From NCBI RefSeq assembly GCF_000718305.1, contig NZ_JOFQ01000014.1:124001-188000 (forward strand): a DNA stretch of 64,000 bases. The letters are read 5' to 3'. This document shows positions 52,953-61,465 of this stretch, piece by piece (the stretch's first letter is position 1; each line of letters opens with the position of its first letter). Made by a program: the position numbers and the translations under genes. The DNA comes from Streptomyces niger (GTDB lineage: Bacteria > Actinomycetota > Actinomycetes > Streptomycetales > Streptomycetaceae). Under the pieces are notes generated by a model. It ran no database searches. It saw only the letters and a list, made by a program, of their open reading frames with translations, and was not told the DNA's origin.

Positions 52953-52959
52953 CTACTGC

Positions 52960-53943
52960 TCACACAATCACACGCAGTGCACGGCGTACGCCTGTGAACG
53001 TCACGCTGGAACGCAGTCCCAGGTGGTCGCCGTCCATCTGAAAGGGCAGTGGAACCTGTGAATGCAAGGTGAAGTCGGTCTGATCATGGAGCGATACGGC
53101 GTGCTTTCCCTGTGGCCCGCGATCGGGGGTTGACGCGAGCAGCTGGGTGGCGTAGCGCGCGACCGCCGGCGTGGACAACCGGGTCAGCGCGAAGACGTCC
53201 AGAGCGGTGTCGAAGGACGCCCGCGGGGCCGGGTACACCGGGCGATTGCCCAGGTAGGTCCAGGGGGCGGTGTTGCAGATTATGGAGAGGACGAGATCTT
53301 CGATCACCTCCGTCGTGCCTGGTTCGGCGCCCGGGTGCTCCAGCGTGATCGTGCCGTGCCGGCGGTGCGGGTCACCCATGAACTGGCGCATGACCTGCCG
53401 CACGTACAGCGCGTGGGTCGAACGCTTGCCACGTTCGCGCTGCTGTTCGACTCGACCCACGACACCGGCGTCGAAGCCGAAGCCCGCGCAGAAGGTGAAC
53501 CAGCGCTCGGGAATCATTTCGTCCTGGGTGTCCGCTGTGCCGGCGGCCAAACCCAGCCCGACCGTTCTTTCGTTGCCGTCCCGCAAGGCGTCCAGCAACG
53601 CGCCGGTGGCCTCCACGGCGTCGTTCGGCAGGCCGAGGGCGCGGGCGAAGACGTTGGTGGAGCCGCCGGGGACCACGGCGAGGCGCGGCAGGCCCTCCGG
53701 GTCGGGGCCGTGTGTCAGCAGACCGTTGACGACCTCGTTGACCGTGCCGTCGCCGCCGAGCGCGACCACCAGCTCCGTCTCGCCGCTCTCCGCGGCCCGG
53801 CGGGCCAGGTCGCGCGCGTGACCGCGGTACTCGGTCTGCGCGACCTCCAGCTTCAGGTCGCTGGCCAGTGCGTGGGCCAGTACGTCACGGGTGCGCGCAC
53901 TGGTGGTGGTTGCCGCGGGGTTGACCACAAGAAGTGCACGCAT
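52960..53943 (-). CDS. Diacylglycerol/lipid kinase family protein
   Basis: A 327-residue DAGK-catalytic protein. MRALLVVNPAATTTSARTRD opens the fold and LVVALGGDGTVNEVVNGLL is the ATP-binding GGDGT motif; AVVPGGSTNVFARALGLP and FTFCAGFGFDAGVV follow. It phosphorylates diacylglycerol or a related lipid such as a sphingoid base; the exact substrate cannot be read. TACGCT ends seven bases before the ATG with no Shine-Dalgarno, so it is probably leaderless. It is divergent from a small membrane protein gene, 82 bases away. Confidence 0.9.
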   Translation of the reverse strand: MRALLVVNPAATTTSARTRDVLAHALASDLKLEVAQTEYRGHARDLARRAAESGETELVVALGGDGTVNEVVNGLLTHGPDPEGLPRLAVVPGGSTNVFARALGLPNDAVEATGALLDALRDGNERTVGLGLAAGTADTQDEMIPERWFTFCAGFGFDAGVVGRVEQQRERGKRSTHALYVRQVMRQFMGDPHRRHGTITLEHPGAEPGTTEVIEDLVLSIICNTAPWTYLGNRPVYPAPRASFDTALDVFALTRLSTPAVARYATQLLASTPDRGPQGKHAVSLHDQTDFTLHSQVPLPFQMDGDHLGLRSSVTFTGVRRALRVIV

Positions 53944-54025
53944 GGGATGCAGCGTACCTACCTGCTGGTACGGGGGCCCAGCCCTGCCCGTCAGGTGGAC
54001 CGGGCCCCGGCGCTACCCTTCAGGG

Positions 54026-54481
54026 GTGAGCAGCAGCAAGCAGAACCGGACCGCAGCCGCCCCCACGCCCGCCCCCGGACCGGCGGGGCCGCGGCCGCGC
54101 CGGCTGACCGCGGCGGCCGTGCTCACGGGCCTGAAAGGGCTCGCGCTGGCGGCCCTCGGGATCTACATGCTGGTCGACGGGCTCACCGGCGCACCGGACA
54201 GCCCGCAGCAGGCCGAGATGGGCGGGATCACCCTCATCGTGCTGGCGCTGCTGCCGCTGATCGCCGCGCGCGGGCTGTGGCTGCGGCGACGCTGGAGCCG
54301 CGGGCCCTCGATGATCACTCAGATCGTGGCGTTGCCGGTGGCCTGGACGCTGATCAACGGCGGCGGTGGGTTGCTCGCGGGCGGCATCGTGCTGGGCGTG
54401 GTGGCCCTCGTCGTCCTCGCCCTCCTGATCAATCCGACCGCCACCGAGGCCCTGGGCATCGGTCCGCGCGAGGACGCGTAG
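54026..54481 (+). CDS. Small integral membrane protein of unknown function
   Basis: A 151-residue protein with a 30-residue basic, proline-rich head and four membrane helices; LKGLALAALGIYMLVDGLTG is the first. A basic loop (LWLRRRWSRGPSM) separates helices two and three. The family is a conserved Streptomyces membrane protein without known role. TACCCT ends six bases before GTG 54026, pointing to a leaderless transcript. The 403 bases after it hold a 21-bp repeat but no gene I can support. Confidence 0.75.
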   Translation: MSSSKQNRTAAAPTPAPGPAGPRPRRLTAAAVLTGLKGLALAALGIYMLVDGLTGAPDSPQQAEMGGITLIVLALLPLIAARGLWLRRRWSRGPSMITQIVALPVAWTLINGGGGLLAGGIVLGVVALVVLALLINPTATEALGIGPREDA

Positions 54482-54524
54482 CAGCCCCTCGGACGAAGGA
54501 AGGACAGGCGTGCGGCGACCGCTC

Positions 54525-54566
54525 GGCCGTACGGGGAGCCTTCGGCGCCGTACGAGGAGTCTTCGG
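54525..54566. repeat. 21-bp tandem duplication
   Basis: Two adjacent 21-base units (GCCGTACGGGGAGCCTTCGGC and the same with two changes at 54546) lie in the 403-base convergent gap between the membrane protein and sigH genes. Confidence 0.65.
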
Positions 54567-54884
54567 CTCTGTGTGCGCGGTCGGCTGCGCGGGCGCGTGG
54601 CCGCAGGCGGGCCCAGGCCGGCGCGATGGTGCGCGCGGGCGCGCCGGAGGCCCGTACGCCCGGGTTCGCGCGGGCGCGCAGGGCAAGTGGGCGCCGTGGA
54701 ACGGGCCCGGCGCGGGCATGAGCGCCGGCTCACGGCGGGAGCGGGCGCCCGTACGCGAAGGGCGCGGGCCGCGCCGAGGTCCGCGGGGCCCGGTGAGCCC
54801 CTTGTGGTCCGTCGGTGCGGCCCGCGCCCAAGGGTCGCGCGGCCGGGAAAGCGATCCGGCGGTCTCCCGCCCCGCCGGGGTCGG

Positions 54885-55844
54885 CTACTCCTCGACCAGC
54901 AACTTGTCGCGGAGCTGGGCCAGCGTGCGGGCCAGCAGCCGGGAGACGTGCATCTGCGAGATGCCGACCTCCTGGGCGATCTGCGACTGGGTCATGTTGC
55001 CGAAGAAGCGCAGCAGCAGGATCTTCTTCTCGCGCGGCGGCAGGTCCTCCAGCAGCGGCTTGAGGGATTCGCGGTACTCCACGCCCTCCAGCGCCTCGTC
55101 CTCGGCGCCCAGGGTGTCGGCGACCGCGGGAGACTCGTCGTCGGTGTCGGGAACGTCCAGCGAGAGGGTGCTGTAGGCATTGGCCGATTCCAGGCCCTCC
55201 AGCACCTCCTCCTCCGAGATGCGCAGATGCTCGGCCAGCTCGTGCACCGTGGGCGCACGGCCGTGCCGCTGGGAGAGCTCCGCGGTCGCCGTGGTCAGCG
55301 ACAGTCGCAGCTCCTGCAGCCGGCGAGGCACCCGGACCGCCCAGCCCTTGTCGCGGAAGTGCCGCTTGATCTCGCCGACCACGGTCGGGGTGGCGTACGT
55401 GGAGAACTCCACGCCGCGCTCGGGATCGAACCGGTCCACCGACTTGATCAGGCCGATCGTGGCGACCTGGGTCAGGTCGTCCAGCGGCTCGCCGCGGTTG
55501 CGGAAGCGCCGGGCGAGATGCTCCACCAGGGGCAGGTGCATCCGGACCAGGGTGTTGCGCAGTTCCGCGCGTTCGTCGGAGCCCTCCGGAAGCTTGCGCA
55601 GCTCGTAGAACATCGCGCGGGCACCGCTGCGGTCCTGCGGATCGTGCGCATCATGGGGGTGATGCTGCGGATCCTGCTGCTGCCGCTGCTGCTCGCTGTG
55701 GTCCATGTGGTCCGCCCGCTCTGCCTGCTCCGCCGCGTTCAACCGGCCGCTGAGGTCGTCCGTGCCCATCGGATGCGGCCGGGCCTGCTGCTCGGGGATG
55801 GCCAGTCTCGGCTCCATCCGCGCGCCGCGCTCCAGATCCTTCAC
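54885..55844 (-). CDS. sigH: SigB/SigF-type stress sigma factor SigH
   Basis: A 319-residue group 3 sigma factor. The first 75 residues are polar and rich in Gln, His and Asp. Region 2 carries DDLTQVATIGLIKSVDRFDP and VEFSTYATPTVVGEIKRHFR; region 4 ends QSQIAQEVGISQMHVSRLLA. In S. coelicolor SigH acts in osmotic stress and development, and several start sites are known to give isoforms; internal Met residues (10, 26, 46) here would allow the same. It lies 16 bases after its anti-sigma gene. Confidence 0.92.
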   Translation of the reverse strand: MKDLERGARMEPRLAIPEQQARPHPMGTDDLSGRLNAAEQAERADHMDHSEQQRQQQDPQHHPHDAHDPQDRSGARAMFYELRKLPEGSDERAELRNTLVRMHLPLVEHLARRFRNRGEPLDDLTQVATIGLIKSVDRFDPERGVEFSTYATPTVVGEIKRHFRDKGWAVRVPRRLQELRLSLTTATAELSQRHGRAPTVHELAEHLRISEEEVLEGLESANAYSTLSLDVPDTDDESPAVADTLGAEDEALEGVEYRESLKPLLEDLPPREKKILLLRFFGNMTQSQIAQEVGISQMHVSRLLARTLAQLRDKLLVEE

Positions 55845-55860
55845 AGGGCCCCCTCTTCGG

Positions 55861-56274
55861 TCATGACGGTCCGGGACCGGCGCCGCGCTCCTTGTACAGA
55901 CTGATGCTGACCGTCTGGTCCTCTGCGACGGTGGAGTCGACCTTGCCGGCCAGTGCCGAGAGCACCGTCCAGGCGAAGGTGTCGCGCTCGGGGGCGCGGC
56001 CGTCGGTGGTGGGAGCCGACACGGTCACCTGCAGCGCGTCGTCGATCAGGCGGAAGACGCAGCTCAGCACACTGCCGGGGACGGCTTGCTGGAGGAGGAT
56101 CGCGCACGCCTCGTCGACGGCGATACGTAGATCCTCGATCTCGTCGAGGGTGAAGTCCAACCGGGCTGCCAGTCCGGCCGTGGCCGTACGCAGCACCGAA
56201 AGGTAGGCACCCGCAGCGGGCAGCCGGACTTCCACGAAGTCCTGATTCCCGGGCTCGCCTGCGATCTGGGACAC
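55861..56274 (-). CDS. ushX: Anti-sigma factor of SigH, RsbW-like HATPase (UshX/PrsH)
   Basis: A 137-residue serine-kinase-type anti-sigma factor. The GHKL fold is shown by IEDLRIAVDEACAILLQQA, with the N-box Glu-Ala positions, and ends TVSISLYKER; the ATP-lid glycines are poor, as in other RsbW-like proteins that mainly bind. It should sequester SigH. The start is GTG 56274, because GGAGG lies five bases before it; GTG 56280 and TTG 56286 are open as well. The 254 bases upstream to the next gene contain the operon's promoters, not resolved by eye. Confidence 0.9.
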   Translation of the reverse strand: MSQIAGEPGNQDFVEVRLPAAGAYLSVLRTATAGLAARLDFTLDEIEDLRIAVDEACAILLQQAVPGSVLSCVFRLIDDALQVTVSAPTTDGRAPERDTFAWTVLSALAGKVDSTVAEDQTVSISLYKERGAGPGPS

Positions 56275-56540
56275 CCTCACCTCCAAGGTGACACAAGCTG
56301 TTTGAGCTGATATTCATGCCGGACCGGATCCTCCCGGCGGAAGGAACGGCCACCCGGCACCGCGCATGCGCTGTGTGACGCTATCGCGATCTGCGGTGCG
56401 ATGTCGCCCGGGATCGGCGTGGCTGCCTACCTGGCACGACGATGGGACTCGCAGTGTCCCGCAAACCCACGAGTGTCACTCATTGTAAGCCTACGGGTAC
56501 GGACAGTGGCTAGGGGTCTGCACTGCCAAATCGGCTCCGG

Positions 56541-57029
56541 TTACGCTGCGTTGACATCTGCAGTTGCTGCGAGCGCGTGCAGTGCCTCTCCAGTGAGCCG
56601 GAAGACGGTCCATTCGTCCATGGGCTGTGCACCGATCGACTTGTATATACCGATGGACGGTTCATTCCAATCCAGGACTGACCATTCAAAACGTCCGTAC
56701 CCCCGGCTGACGCACAGCTGCGCCAGGGCGGCCAGGAGCGCCTTGCCGTGTCCGCCACCGCGGTGCTCGGGGCGGACGTACAGGTCCTCCAGATAAACAC
56801 CGTGCGTGCCCGTCCACGTGGAGAAGTTCCGAAACCACAGGGCAAAGCCCACGGGCTCGCCCGACTCCTCCGCGATCAGTCCGAAGACGGCCGGGTGGTC
56901 ACCGAAAAGAGCGTCGTGCAGTTGCTCCACGGTCGCCTTCGCCGACTCAGGTTCGCGCTCGTACTCCGCGAGTTCGCGAATCATGGCGTGAATGGCGGGT
57001 ACGTCGGCGGGCTGCGCAGTGCGGATCAT
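56541..57029 (-). CDS. GNAT-family acetyltransferase, diamine-acetyltransferase-like
   Basis: A 162-residue GNAT protein. IRTAQPADVPAIHAMIRELAEYE, HGVYLEDLYVRPEHRGGG and ALLAALAQLCVSRGYGRFEW match the spermidine/spermine (SSAT) type, with the acetyl-CoA loop in RPEHRGGGHGKALL; LDWNEPSIGIYKSIGA is the C-terminal signature. A small amine substrate is likely but not proven. TAGCCT ends seven bases before the ATG and no Shine-Dalgarno is seen, suggesting a leaderless mRNA. Confidence 0.88.
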   Translation of the reverse strand: MIRTAQPADVPAIHAMIRELAEYEREPESAKATVEQLHDALFGDHPAVFGLIAEESGEPVGFALWFRNFSTWTGTHGVYLEDLYVRPEHRGGGHGKALLAALAQLCVSRGYGRFEWSVLDWNEPSIGIYKSIGAQPMDEWTVFRLTGEALHALAATADVNAA

Positions 57030-57144
57030 GCTCTGAAGGCTAGCGGCCACCACTGACAATCAGCCGTGGCGAAGGCCACCGGCAAGCGGGACGGAGGTCC
57101 CGTGCACGCGCCGCCGAACGCCACCGACCGCGCGGCGCCCGCGC

Positions 57145-57405
57145 TCAGACCAGGGACTTGTCGGCGAAGCACCAGCGCCAGTCGTCGCCGGCGTGGAAGG
57201 AGCGCATCACCGGGTGCCCGGTCGTCTCGAAGTGTGCGGTGGCGTGCCGGTACGGCGAGGAGTCGCAGCAGCCGACGTGGCCGCAGACCAGACAGAGTCG
57301 CAGCTGCACGGGGTGGCTGCCGATGGCGAGGCACTCGGGGCAGGTGTCGCTCAGCGCGGCCGGTTCGGGGCGCGGCAGTTCGAGAACGTGCGGGCACTCG
57401 CTCAT
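57145..57405 (-). CDS. UBP-type zinc finger protein
   Basis: An 86-residue zf-UBP protein. Three Cys pairs (CPEC, CLVC, and GCCDS) and the final His residues (YRHATAHFETTGHPVM) build the cross-braced zinc site; FHAGDDWRWCFADK completes the domain. In eukaryotes such fingers bind ubiquitin tails; the bacterial stand-alone form has no known ligand. TAACCT ends seven bases before the ATG, so it may be leaderless. It is divergent from the antiporter gene. Confidence 0.88.
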   Translation of the reverse strand: MSECPHVLELPRPEPAALSDTCPECLAIGSHPVQLRLCLVCGHVGCCDSSPYRHATAHFETTGHPVMRSFHAGDDWRWCFADKSLV

Positions 57406-57445
57406 GATTGCCAGGTTAGCCGGAACGTGGGGACGGGGTCGTGCC

Positions 57446-59050
57446 ATGGACGTGATGCCACTGCTGTTGCTGGTCGCCGGGAGCGCGGCGGTGGCGGGAC
57501 TGGCGCGGCGCACCCCGGTGCCCGCACCCCTGCTGCTCGTCGCGGCCGGGCTCGGTGCCGGATACCTGCCCGGCGTCCCCGACTACCCGCTCGACCCGCA
57601 CGTCGTGCTGCCCCTGTTGCTGCCGCCGCTGCTGCACACGGCGGCGCTGGACAGCTCCTACCTGGACCTGCGGGCCAATCTGCGCCCCGTGGCGCTGCTG
57701 TCGATCGGCTACGTGCTCTTCGCGACGGTGGCCGTCGGGTACGCCGCGTACCTCGTGATCCCGGACCTGCCGCTGACCGCGGCCCTCGTGCTGGGTGCGG
57801 TCGTCGCGCCCCCGGACGCGGTGGCGGCCACCGCCATCGCGCGCCGGCTGCGGCTGCCCGGCCGGATCACGACCATCCTGCAGGGTGAGTCGCTGGTCAA
57901 CGACGCCACCGCGATCACCGCCTACAAGGTGGCGCTGGCCGCCGTCGTCGGCGCGGGGGCGACCTGGGCGGGCGGGCTGAAGGAGTTCGCGATCGCGTCG
58001 GTCGGCGGCGTCGGGATCGGGCTGGTCCTCATGGGGCCGCTGCACTGGCTGCGCTGCAAGCTGCGGGACAACGCACTGTTGGAGAACACCCTGTCGCTGC
58101 TCATCCCGTTCGTGGCGTACGCGGCGGCGGAGCAGGTCGGCGCCTCCGGAGTGCTCGCCGTCGTGGTGGTCGGGCTCTATCTCGGGCACCGCTCCTGGCA
58201 GGTGAACTTCGAGACGCGACTCCAGGAGGCCGCGGTGTGGTCGATGGTCTCCTTCGTGCTGGAGTCCGCGGTGTTCGCGCTCATCGGGCTGCAGCTGCCG
58301 GTCGTCCTGCGCGGGCTGGGGCAGTTCAGCACGGCGCAGGCCCTCGCGTATGCCGCGGTGGTCTTCGTGGTGGTCGTGCTCGCGCGCTTCGTGTGGGTCT
58401 TCCCCGCGACCTATCTGCCCCGGTGGCTGTCGGCGCGCATCCGGGAGCGCGAGCCCGGGGTGACCCGGGCGACGCCGGTGATCGTGGGGTGGGCCGGGAT
58501 GCGCGGCGTGGTCTCGCTGGCCATCGCCTTCTCCATCCCCGTGGCGGTACACGGGGAGCCGTTCCCGGCGCGCAATCTGGTGCTGTTCCTGACCTTCAGC
58601 ACCGTCATCGGCACCCTCGTGATCCAGGGGCTGACGCTGCCGCCGCTGATCCGGGCCCTGAAGCTGCCCGGCCCTGATCCGCAGGCCCAGACGCTCGCCG
58701 AGGCGCAGGCCCAGAACGACGCGTCGGACGCGGCGGAAGAGCGACTGCGCAAGCTCCTGGAGGACCCGCGCAACGCCTTGCCGGGGCCGCTGGAGGACCG
58801 GTTGCGCACCGTCCTGGAACGGCGCCGCAACGCGGTGTGGGAGCGGCTGGGACCGCCGAACGCGGCGACGGGGGAGTCGGTGGAGGCCACCTACCTTCGG
58901 CTCTCGCGGGAGATGATCGGCGCGGAGCGCGAGGTCTTCGTGCAGCTGCGGGACGCGCGGCGCATCGACGACGAGATGCTGCGGACCCTGCTGCGCCGCC
59001 TGGACCTGGAGGAGGCGGCGGCCTATCGGGAGACGGTGAGCCCGGAGTAG
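57446..59050 (+). CDS. Na+/H+ antiporter, CPA1 (NhaP-like)
   Basis: A 534-residue exchanger with 12 or so membrane helices, then a 120-residue charged cytoplasmic tail. GESLVNDATAITAYKVAL holds the ND ion-binding motif and AVVAPPDAVAATAIARRLRLP the unwound helix-4 region; GWAGMRGVVSLAIAFSIP is the family's helix-11 block. It exports sodium, potassium or another cation against protons. ATG 57446 is chosen; the frame is open far upstream over the divergent zinc-finger gene. Confidence 0.92.
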   Translation: MDVMPLLLLVAGSAAVAGLARRTPVPAPLLLVAAGLGAGYLPGVPDYPLDPHVVLPLLLPPLLHTAALDSSYLDLRANLRPVALLSIGYVLFATVAVGYAAYLVIPDLPLTAALVLGAVVAPPDAVAATAIARRLRLPGRITTILQGESLVNDATAITAYKVALAAVVGAGATWAGGLKEFAIASVGGVGIGLVLMGPLHWLRCKLRDNALLENTLSLLIPFVAYAAAEQVGASGVLAVVVVGLYLGHRSWQVNFETRLQEAAVWSMVSFVLESAVFALIGLQLPVVLRGLGQFSTAQALAYAAVVFVVVVLARFVWVFPATYLPRWLSARIREREPGVTRATPVIVGWAGMRGVVSLAIAFSIPVAVHGEPFPARNLVLFLTFSTVIGTLVIQGLTLPPLIRALKLPGPDPQAQTLAEAQAQNDASDAAEERLRKLLEDPRNALPGPLEDRLRTVLERRRNAVWERLGPPNAATGESVEATYLRLSREMIGAEREVFVQLRDARRIDDEMLRTLLRRLDLEEAAAYRETVSPE

Positions 59051-59099
59051 CGGCAGAGGCCGGGCCCCAGGAGGCACTCGAACACCGCCCTACGGAACA

Positions 59100-59171
59100 C
59101 GCCGTACGCGGCCGTACGAGGCACGCCGTACGCGGTCTTACGAGGCACGCCGTACGCCGCGCTACGGGATG
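59100..59171. repeat. 24-bp tandem repeat, three units
   Basis: Three adjacent 24-base units start at 59100, 59124 and 59148, each opening CGCCGTACG and closing with a TACGAGGCA-like end; a decayed fourth copy precedes them. They lie between the convergent antiporter and PLP-deaminase genes. Confidence 0.8.
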
Positions 59172-59195
59172 CGCCGCCCCACAAGACAGGCCGCG

Positions 59196-60113
59196 TCACG
59201 GTGTGCCGGTGATCACCGCGGCCACGGTGGTGCCCGGCGCGAAGGCGCCCTCCTCGGCCCGCGTCACGAGGCCCAGCAGCAGCTTCGCCACGTAGACGCG
59301 CTCCAGCGGCAGGTCGTGCCGCGCTTCGAAGTCGGCGGCGAACGCCTCCAGCGCGGGCGTGGTGCGCGCGTAGCCGCCGCAGTGGAAGTCCGCGTCCAGC
59401 CGCCAGTCGCCGCGCCGGCCCCCGAAGGCCGCCTCCTGGAGGCGCAGCACGTCCGCCGCCAGGAAGTGGTCCGGCCCGGGGCCGCCCTTCAGTACGGGGA
59501 AGCCGACCGCCCGCTGTCCCGGGGCGAGCCCGGCGGCCAGGCCTGCGAGGGTGCCACCGGTGCCGCAGGCCACGGCCACGACGTCGGCGGCCCCGGCCAG
59601 CTCGTGGCCCAGCGCTGCGCAGCCGCGGGCGGCGAGCGCGTTGCTGCCGCCCTCGGGGACCAGGCGGTACGGCCCGAAGCGGGCGCGGAGCGCGTCGAGC
59701 ACCTCGGGGGCGTCCTTGCGGCGGTAGCGGGCCCGGTCGAGGAAGTGCAGCCGCATGCCGTCGGCCGCGCAGCGGGCCAGGGATCCGTTCAGCGGCCGGT
59801 CCGCCAGCTCCTCGCCCCGTACGACGCCTATCGTGTCCAGGCCCAGCAGGCGGCCTGCCGCGGCCGTGGCCCGCAGATGGTTGGAGTACGCGCCGCCGAA
59901 CGTGAGGAGCGTGCGGTCCCCGGCCGCCGCGGCGGCGCGGAGGTTGGGCTCCAGCTTCCGCCATTTGTTGCCCGGCAGGTCCGGGTGGATCAGGTCGTCC
60001 CGCTTGAGCAGCAGGCGTATGCCGCGGCGCGCGAACCGGTCGTCCTCGATCTCCTGGACCGGGGAGGGCAGGCGCGGCCGCAGCGTCATCGGGTCGGGGA
60101 CGGTGCCGGTCAC
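59196..60113 (-). CDS. PLP-dependent ACC deaminase / D-cysteine desulfhydrase family enzyme
   Basis: A 305-residue fold-type II PLP enzyme. Lys50 in LPGNKWRKLEPNL is the expected PLP-binding residue; LTFGGAYSNHLRATAAAGR contains the substrate Ser-Asn, and AVACGTGGTLAGLAAGL is the phosphate-binding loop. The family includes ACC deaminase and D-cysteine desulfhydrase; the residues at hand do not separate them, though the length favours the desulfhydrase type. GACAAT ends six bases before GTG 60113, with no Shine-Dalgarno. Confidence 0.88.
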   Translation of the reverse strand: MTGTVPDPMTLRPRLPSPVQEIEDDRFARRGIRLLLKRDDLIHPDLPGNKWRKLEPNLRAAAAAGDRTLLTFGGAYSNHLRATAAAGRLLGLDTIGVVRGEELADRPLNGSLARCAADGMRLHFLDRARYRRKDAPEVLDALRARFGPYRLVPEGGSNALAARGCAALGHELAGAADVVAVACGTGGTLAGLAAGLAPGQRAVGFPVLKGGPGPDHFLAADVLRLQEAAFGGRRGDWRLDADFHCGGYARTTPALEAFAADFEARHDLPLERVYVAKLLLGLVTRAEEGAFAPGTTVAAVITGTP

Positions 60114-60271
60114 GCCCCCATTGTCGGTGCGGCAGCCGCCGCGAATCGAATCGGTGTCCGGGCCACTGCCGTGCCGAGCTCCGGCCCGCCCGGCGGCCGC
60201 GGCCGGACACCGGTCCGGGTCACCACGACCGTGGGCCGCTGCGGCTCATGGTGGTCGTGGGCCGGTCCGGG

Positions 60272-60862
60272 TCACTGCAGCCGCTTACCGATGCGCTCGC
60301 GCAGCGCGTCCATCGTGAAGCCGCGCGGGTCGACCTTGCCCGGCTGCCACTCCAGGTGGCCGATGACCGAGCGCTCGGTCCAGCCGTGCACCCGGCACAG
60401 CGCGGCCGCCGCCTTCTCGATGGCCTCGACCTGGACGTCCGGCCAGGGATCCGCGCCGTCGCCCAGGTTCTCGCACTCGAAGCCGTAGAAGACGCGGTTG
60501 CCGTCGGTGTCGGCCTCGTTGTCCGGCGGCAGCCGCTTCTCGGCGATCACCGCCCGCAGGACGTCGCCGTCGCCGAGTCCCGCGTGGTTGGCGCGGCCGT
60601 GGCCGACCAGGTGGACCGTACCGTCCTTGGTGATCACGCCGTGGCACAGCGGACCCGGCAGCTCCGGGTGGCCGTCGTAGCAGAGCTGCACGGTCTCCTC
60701 CGAGCCCGAGGTCACGGTGTGGTGGATCATCACGCCGTGCACGCCGCCCCAGGGCCCCTTGTGGTTGCGGTTGTGGGTGCGCCAGTCGCCGACCTCGACG
60801 ACGCGCAGCCCTTCGTCCCGCAGCGCTTCGAGGAATCTGTCCGCCGACATGGGTGAGGCCAT
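60272..60862 (-). CDS. N-acetylmuramoyl-L-alanine amidase (amidase_2)
   Basis: A 196-residue amidase_2 domain protein. The zinc ligands are in MIHHTVTSG and in GHLEWQPGKVDPRGF, with the catalytic Lys and Asp of the latter; GHGRANHAGLGDGD is the substrate loop. It cleaves the bond between muramic acid and peptide. There is no signal peptide or wall-binding domain, as in phage lysins, but no other phage gene is nearby, so it is more likely a recycling or scavenging enzyme. GGAGG precedes ATG 60862; ATG 60850 is possible. Confidence 0.88.
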   Translation of the reverse strand: MASPMSADRFLEALRDEGLRVVEVGDWRTHNRNHKGPWGGVHGVMIHHTVTSGSEETVQLCYDGHPELPGPLCHGVITKDGTVHLVGHGRANHAGLGDGDVLRAVIAEKRLPPDNEADTDGNRVFYGFECENLGDGADPWPDVQVEAIEKAAAALCRVHGWTERSVIGHLEWQPGKVDPRGFTMDALRERIGKRLQ

Positions 60863-61104
60863 GGACGCCTCCGTTCCAGGTGCACGGCGGCCACCGATCG
60901 CGTACCGCCTCGTAAATCGCTTGTACTGGAACGGGAGGTTCGGGGTCAGCAGTTCGCGGCCAATGCGAGCCGAACCGGCCGCTTACGGGGCATACGCTGG
61001 ACATATGTCCCCGCAGGCCGGGTTTCGCGCGAGGGCACCCAGGGAACTCCGCCACACGGCGCGCGCCGGTGCCCGCTGCGGCGCACGACCCGCGCCCGCC
61101 GTCG

Positions 61105-61341
61105 TCAGGTGCCGCGCAGGAAGCCGTCCCCGTGCACCGCGATGTGGGCTTCGAGGGCCTGCACCGCCGCCGCCGTGGCCTCCGGGGAACCGCTGCCGCG
61201 CCGCTCCGCGTAGTACGCGGCACCCAGCCGCTTCAGCAGGTCGGCGCCCGCGCGCTGCTGCTGCACCTCGTCCACCTTCTGCTTGCCCTGAGCCAGGCCG
61301 CGCTGCGCCTGCTCCTTGGCACGGTCCAGGAATCCCGCCAT
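61105..61341 (-). CDS. Small helical protein of unknown function
   Basis: A 78-residue charged protein opening MAGFLDRAKEQAQRGLAQGK. It is largely helical with a likely amphipathic N-terminal helix and no Cys. It resembles small conserved Streptomyces proteins of unknown role. GGAGG seven bases before ATG 61341 supports translation. It is divergent from the AraC-type gene. The 242 bases separating it from the amidase gene hold nothing I can identify. Confidence 0.65.
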   Translation of the reverse strand: MAGFLDRAKEQAQRGLAQGKQKVDEVQQQRAGADLLKRLGAAYYAERRGSGSPEATAAAVQALEAHIAVHGDGFLRGT

Positions 61342-61465
61342 CGTGCTGCCTCCTGCGTCGGTCCTTCGGTGCGCAGACACCGGCGCCCGTCCTGCCCGGG
61401 CCGGTGCGTGCCGTACCCGAACAACGGGCGGGGCACGGCGGCGGTTCCCGTGCCAGGCTGGGGAC

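Noticed and set aside
54510..54884. Plus-strand Arg-rich frame in the gap before sigH.
   Set aside because: Composition is not protein-like (Arg, Gly, Pro), it has no homology I recognise, and it runs on antisense to sigH.
56457..56500. GGGTAC as a SigH-type -10 box.
   Set aside because: A -35 of the GNNT type at 14-16 bases is not present, and it points away from the sigH operon with no gene on that strand nearby.
60272..60862. The amidase as part of a prophage.
   Set aside because: It lacks any neighbouring phage gene, integrase or attachment site, and surrounding genes are typical chromosomal ones.
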